This document shows positions 61,701-64,000 of a stretch of 64,000 nucleotides of DNA, in pieces (the stretch's first letter is position 1; every line of letters begins with the position of its first letter). The DNA comes from Brevibacterium permense (GTDB taxonomy: Bacteria > Actinomycetota > Actinomycetes > Actinomycetales > Brevibacteriaceae), in assembly GCF_025506275.1 (NCBI RefSeq), contig NZ_QYCP01000078.1, forward strand, positions 1 to 64,000, in the 5' to 3' direction. The notes below the pieces were generated by a model. The model had not been told where the DNA came from. It was given only the letters and a program-made list of their open reading frames with translations, and searched no databases. A program made the position numbers and the translations under genes.

Positions 61701-62801
61701 GTGAAGATGAAGCATCTCGCCCCTTCCGCTGCGATCCTCGCGGTCGGCGCCATCACCCTCTCGGCTTGCGGCGGACAGTCCGCCACCGGCGAAGAGGCCT
61801 CCGGCGGCAGCAGTGACCTGCAGGGCACCCTGACCGGCATCGGCGCCTCCTCGCAGAAGGCGGCCATGGATGCCTGGACAGCGGACTTCACCTCGCAGAA
61901 CTCCGGTGTGACCGTCAACTACTCCCCCGACGGATCGGGTGCCGGCCGTGAACAGTTCCTCGCCGGCAACGCGCAGTTCGCCGGATCCGACGCCCACCTC
62001 GACGACGACGAGGTCAAGGCCGGAGAGGAAGCCTGCGGCGCCGACGGAGCCTACGAGTTCCCCGTCTACATCTCCCCCATCGCCGTGACCTTCAACGTCA
62101 AGGGCGTCGACGAGCTCAACCTCTCCCCCGAAACGATCGCAAAGATCTTCAAGGGCGACATCACGAACTGGAACGACAAGGCCATCAAGGCCGACAACCC
62201 GGATGCCGAGCTGCCGGACCTCAAGATCACCGCCGTTCACCGCGCCGATGATTCGGGCACCACGGAGAACTTCGCCGAGTACCTCAAGGCCACCGCCGAG
62301 AAGGACTGGGACGCCGAGGTCGACGGAAACTTCCCGAAGGAGTACGGCGGCGAGGCCGCGCAGGGCACCGACGGTGTCATCCAGACCGTCTCCGACACCG
62401 ACGGAGCCATCGGCTACGCGGATGCCTCGGCCGTCGGTGAACTCTCCACCGCCAAGGTCAAGGTCGGCGACGAGTTCGTCGAGCTCTCCCCGGAAGCCGC
62501 GACCAAGGTCGTCGACGCCTCCGAGAAGGTCGAAGGCCGCAGCGAAGGCGACCTCGCCTTCGACCTGGCCCGCGACACCACCGAGTCCGGCGCCTACCCG
62601 ATCGTGCTCGTCTCCTACCACCTCGTCTGCTCGTCCTACAAGGACCAGGAGACCGTGGACATGGTCAAGGCCTGGGAGAAGTTCGTGGTCTCGGAAGAGG
62701 GACAGAAGTCCGCTGCCGATTCCGCCGGGTCCGCACCGCTGTCGGACGACCTGCGCAAGCAGATCGAAGAAGTCATCGACTCGATCAAGGTCGAAGGCTG
62801 A
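61701..62801 (+). CDS. pstS: Phosphate-binding lipoprotein PstS
   Basis: A 366-residue lipoprotein that captures inorganic phosphate outside the membrane and hands it to PstC-PstA. GTG 61701 is preferred, seven bases after AAAGG. The signal peptide ends at the lipobox LSAC (Cys about 23). Phosphate-binding loops fit SGAGREQFLAGNAQFAGSDAH and ADDSGTTENFAEYL. It begins the pstSCA operon, and a PHO-box-like array lies upstream. Confidence 0.94.
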   Translation: MKMKHLAPSAAILAVGAITLSACGGQSATGEEASGGSSDLQGTLTGIGASSQKAAMDAWTADFTSQNSGVTVNYSPDGSGAGREQFLAGNAQFAGSDAHLDDDEVKAGEEACGADGAYEFPVYISPIAVTFNVKGVDELNLSPETIAKIFKGDITNWNDKAIKADNPDAELPDLKITAVHRADDSGTTENFAEYLKATAEKDWDAEVDGNFPKEYGGEAAQGTDGVIQTVSDTDGAIGYADASAVGELSTAKVKVGDEFVELSPEAATKVVDASEKVEGRSEGDLAFDLARDTTESGAYPIVLVSYHLVCSSYKDQETVDMVKAWEKFVVSEEGQKSAADSAGSAPLSDDLRKQIEEVIDSIKVEG

Positions 62802-62837
62802 TTTCAGTCTCTGACCTGGAGATATAGCCAGTCGGGA

Positions 62838-62864
62838 GCGGCGCAGAAGCCCTGCGCCGCTTTT
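62838..62864 (+). terminator. Hairpin between pstS and pstC
   Basis: GCGGCGCAG (62838-62846) and CTGCGCCGC (62852-62860) pair perfectly around five bases, followed by TTTT. It probably stops most transcripts after pstS, so that the binding protein is made in excess of the membrane subunits. Confidence 0.75.
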
Positions 62865-62916
62865 CCGCGCCTGTGGAACCACCCCGGTTTCACCACAAGT
62901 CACATGAGGAGTACTT

Positions 62917-63936
62917 GTGCCGATCAGCACACAGACCACTGAGTCAGGCCCCACAGGGCCCGGCTCCACGCCCGAGTCCGGGCAGAAGCCGCCGCAGAGC
63001 CCCGCGCCTCGGCAGCAGAAGGCCGTCGTCCGACCCGGTGACCGCATCTTCTCCGCCGCTACGCTCATCGCCGGCATCCTGATCCTGGTGATCCTCGCCG
63101 GAGTCGCCCTGTTCCTTCTCGCTCAGTCGAAGGACACCATCACGGCGCAGATCAGCGATCCCTCCCAGATCACCGGCGGCAAGGGCTTCTTCTCCTATGT
63201 CTGGCCGCTGGTCATCGGCACGCTCATCTCCGCGGCCATCGCACTGATCGTTGCGACTCCCTTCTCGCTGGGCATCGCGCTGTTCACCACCCACATGGCC
63301 CCGCGCAAGCTCGCTCCGGTGCTCGGGTACGTCATCGACCTGCTCGCCGCCATCCCCTCGGTCGTCTACGGCCTATGGGGCATCGCGTTGGCCGGCAACC
63401 TCACCGGCTTCTACCTGTGGCTGTCGAAGTGGTTCGGCTGGATTCCGATCTTCGCTCCGGCCGCAGACGGATCCGTGTCGCAGACTGGCCGCACACTGCT
63501 CACCGCCTCGCTCGTGCTCTCGATCATGATCCTGCCGATCATCACCTCGCTGACCCGCGAGATCTTCCTCCAGACCCCGCGCCTGCAGGAAGAAGCGGCG
63601 CTGGCGCTCGGCGCTACCCGTTGGGAGATGATCCGCATGGCCGTGCTGCCCTTCGGCAAGTCCGGAATCGTCTCGGCCACGATGCTCGGCCTCGGCCGCG
63701 CCCTCGGTGAGACCATGGCCGTGGCCATGATCCTCTCGCCCGGCGTCCTCACCGCCTCGCTCGTCGTCAGCGGCAACCAGACCATCGCCTCCGAGATCGC
63801 GCAGAACTTCCCCGAGGCCGCGGGCCTGCGCCTGTCCGAGCTCATCACCGTCGGCCTCGTGCTCTTCGTCATCACCCTGCTGGTGAACATGGGAGCCCGC
63901 GCCATTGTCGCCCGCACCTCGGTGAAGGGAAGTTGA
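62917..63936 (+). CDS. pstC: Phosphate ABC transporter permease PstC
   Basis: A 339-residue permease; GTG 62917 follows AGGAG by five bases. After a 45-residue Pro/Gly/Thr-rich front come six helices, starting AATLIAGILILVILAGVALFLL. The EAA loop region EEAALALGATRWEMIRMAVLPFGKSGI and LGRALGETMAVAMIL are typical of PstC. Together with PstA and PstB it moves phosphate released by PstS. Confidence 0.94.
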   Translation: MPISTQTTESGPTGPGSTPESGQKPPQSPAPRQQKAVVRPGDRIFSAATLIAGILILVILAGVALFLLAQSKDTITAQISDPSQITGGKGFFSYVWPLVIGTLISAAIALIVATPFSLGIALFTTHMAPRKLAPVLGYVIDLLAAIPSVVYGLWGIALAGNLTGFYLWLSKWFGWIPIFAPAADGSVSQTGRTLLTASLVLSIMILPIITSLTREIFLQTPRLQEEAALALGATRWEMIRMAVLPFGKSGIVSATMLGLGRALGETMAVAMILSPGVLTASLVVSGNQTIASEIAQNFPEAAGLRLSELITVGLVLFVITLLVNMGARAIVARTSVKGS

Positions 63937-63941
63937 GACCA

Positions 63942-64000
63942 ATGACCACCATGAACACCACCACCGAGGCGGCCGTGTCCAAACCGGCGAAGCTCACCTC
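63942..64000 (+). CDS. pstA: Phosphate ABC transporter permease PstA, partial
   Basis: The start codon ATG lies five bases after the pstC stop; only the first 19 residues (MTTMNTTTEAAVSKPAKLT) are in the window. The identity rests on position after pstC in a pst operon, not on sequence, since only a disordered front is visible. Confidence 0.6.
   Translation, partial: MTTMNTTTEAAVSKPAKLT

Noticed and set aside
61602..63077. A 491-codon open frame on the minus strand
   Set aside because: Antisense to pstS and the start of pstC; Gly/Val/Asp-rich mirror composition.

Overview
The window is high-GC actinobacterial chromosome. Gene content (MshA and MshD of mycothiol synthesis, SenX3-RegX3, PPK1-MutT1, a 13E12-type DUF222/HNH protein, DUF2516) and protein style fit the Micrococcales and resemble Brevibacterium; the genus is an inference from memory, not a search. 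No rRNA, tRNA or CRISPR array was recognised.

Region 1 (1-5400) is the right end of an integrated mobile element. All its genes read leftward from a leaderless tyrosine integrase: a DUF3102-like protein, a small unknown protein, an HNH endonuclease, three small unknowns and a coiled-coil protein. The other end lies outside the window. Region 2 (5400-20800) is core chromosome: senX3-regX3 divergent from phoU, a DMT exporter/LysR pair, gpmA, a bile-acid-type symporter with a GNAT enzyme, a YbjN protein, mshA, an alpha/beta hydrolase, DUF2516, azlCD with a divergent XRE-cupin regulator, and a FUSC-type exporter. The gpmA, YbjN, mshA, senX3, regX3 grouping matches the mycobacterial Rv0486-Rv0491 neighbourhood. 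Region 3 (20800-33700) holds pepN, a secreted NlpC/P60 hydrolase, a flavin-dependent monooxygenase, a 13E12 protein beside AT-rich DNA, a second XRE-cupin regulator divergent from a thioredoxin-reductase-like enzyme, a universal stress protein and an APC permease.

Region 4 (33790-49230, all minus strand) is the most interesting block: a PucR-type regulator, a diaminopimelate-decarboxylase-like PLP enzyme, a complete oligopeptide ABC importer, an LD-carboxypeptidase, a cytoplasmic class-A-beta-lactamase-like hydrolase, DUF3870, a DUF819 membrane protein, an M19 dipeptidase and a class I glutamine amidotransferase. I infer a system for importing and dismantling peptides that contain D-amino acids, probably cell-wall peptides. 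Region 5 (49400-64000) holds a NarL-type two-component system, gabT, ygfZ, a nitrobindin with a 38-residue membrane protein, a membrane protein, a GlnR-like regulator with mshD, ppk1-mutT1, and the start of a pstSCA operon with candidate PHO boxes. Phosphate sensing (SenX3-RegX3-PhoU), storage (PPK1) and uptake (Pst) therefore bracket the window.

Across the window a 12-base near-palindrome, CCGCCGAGGCGG, recurs far more often than base composition predicts. Many conserved enzymes carry low-complexity insertions, and a perfect 56-bp palindrome lies downstream of gabT.
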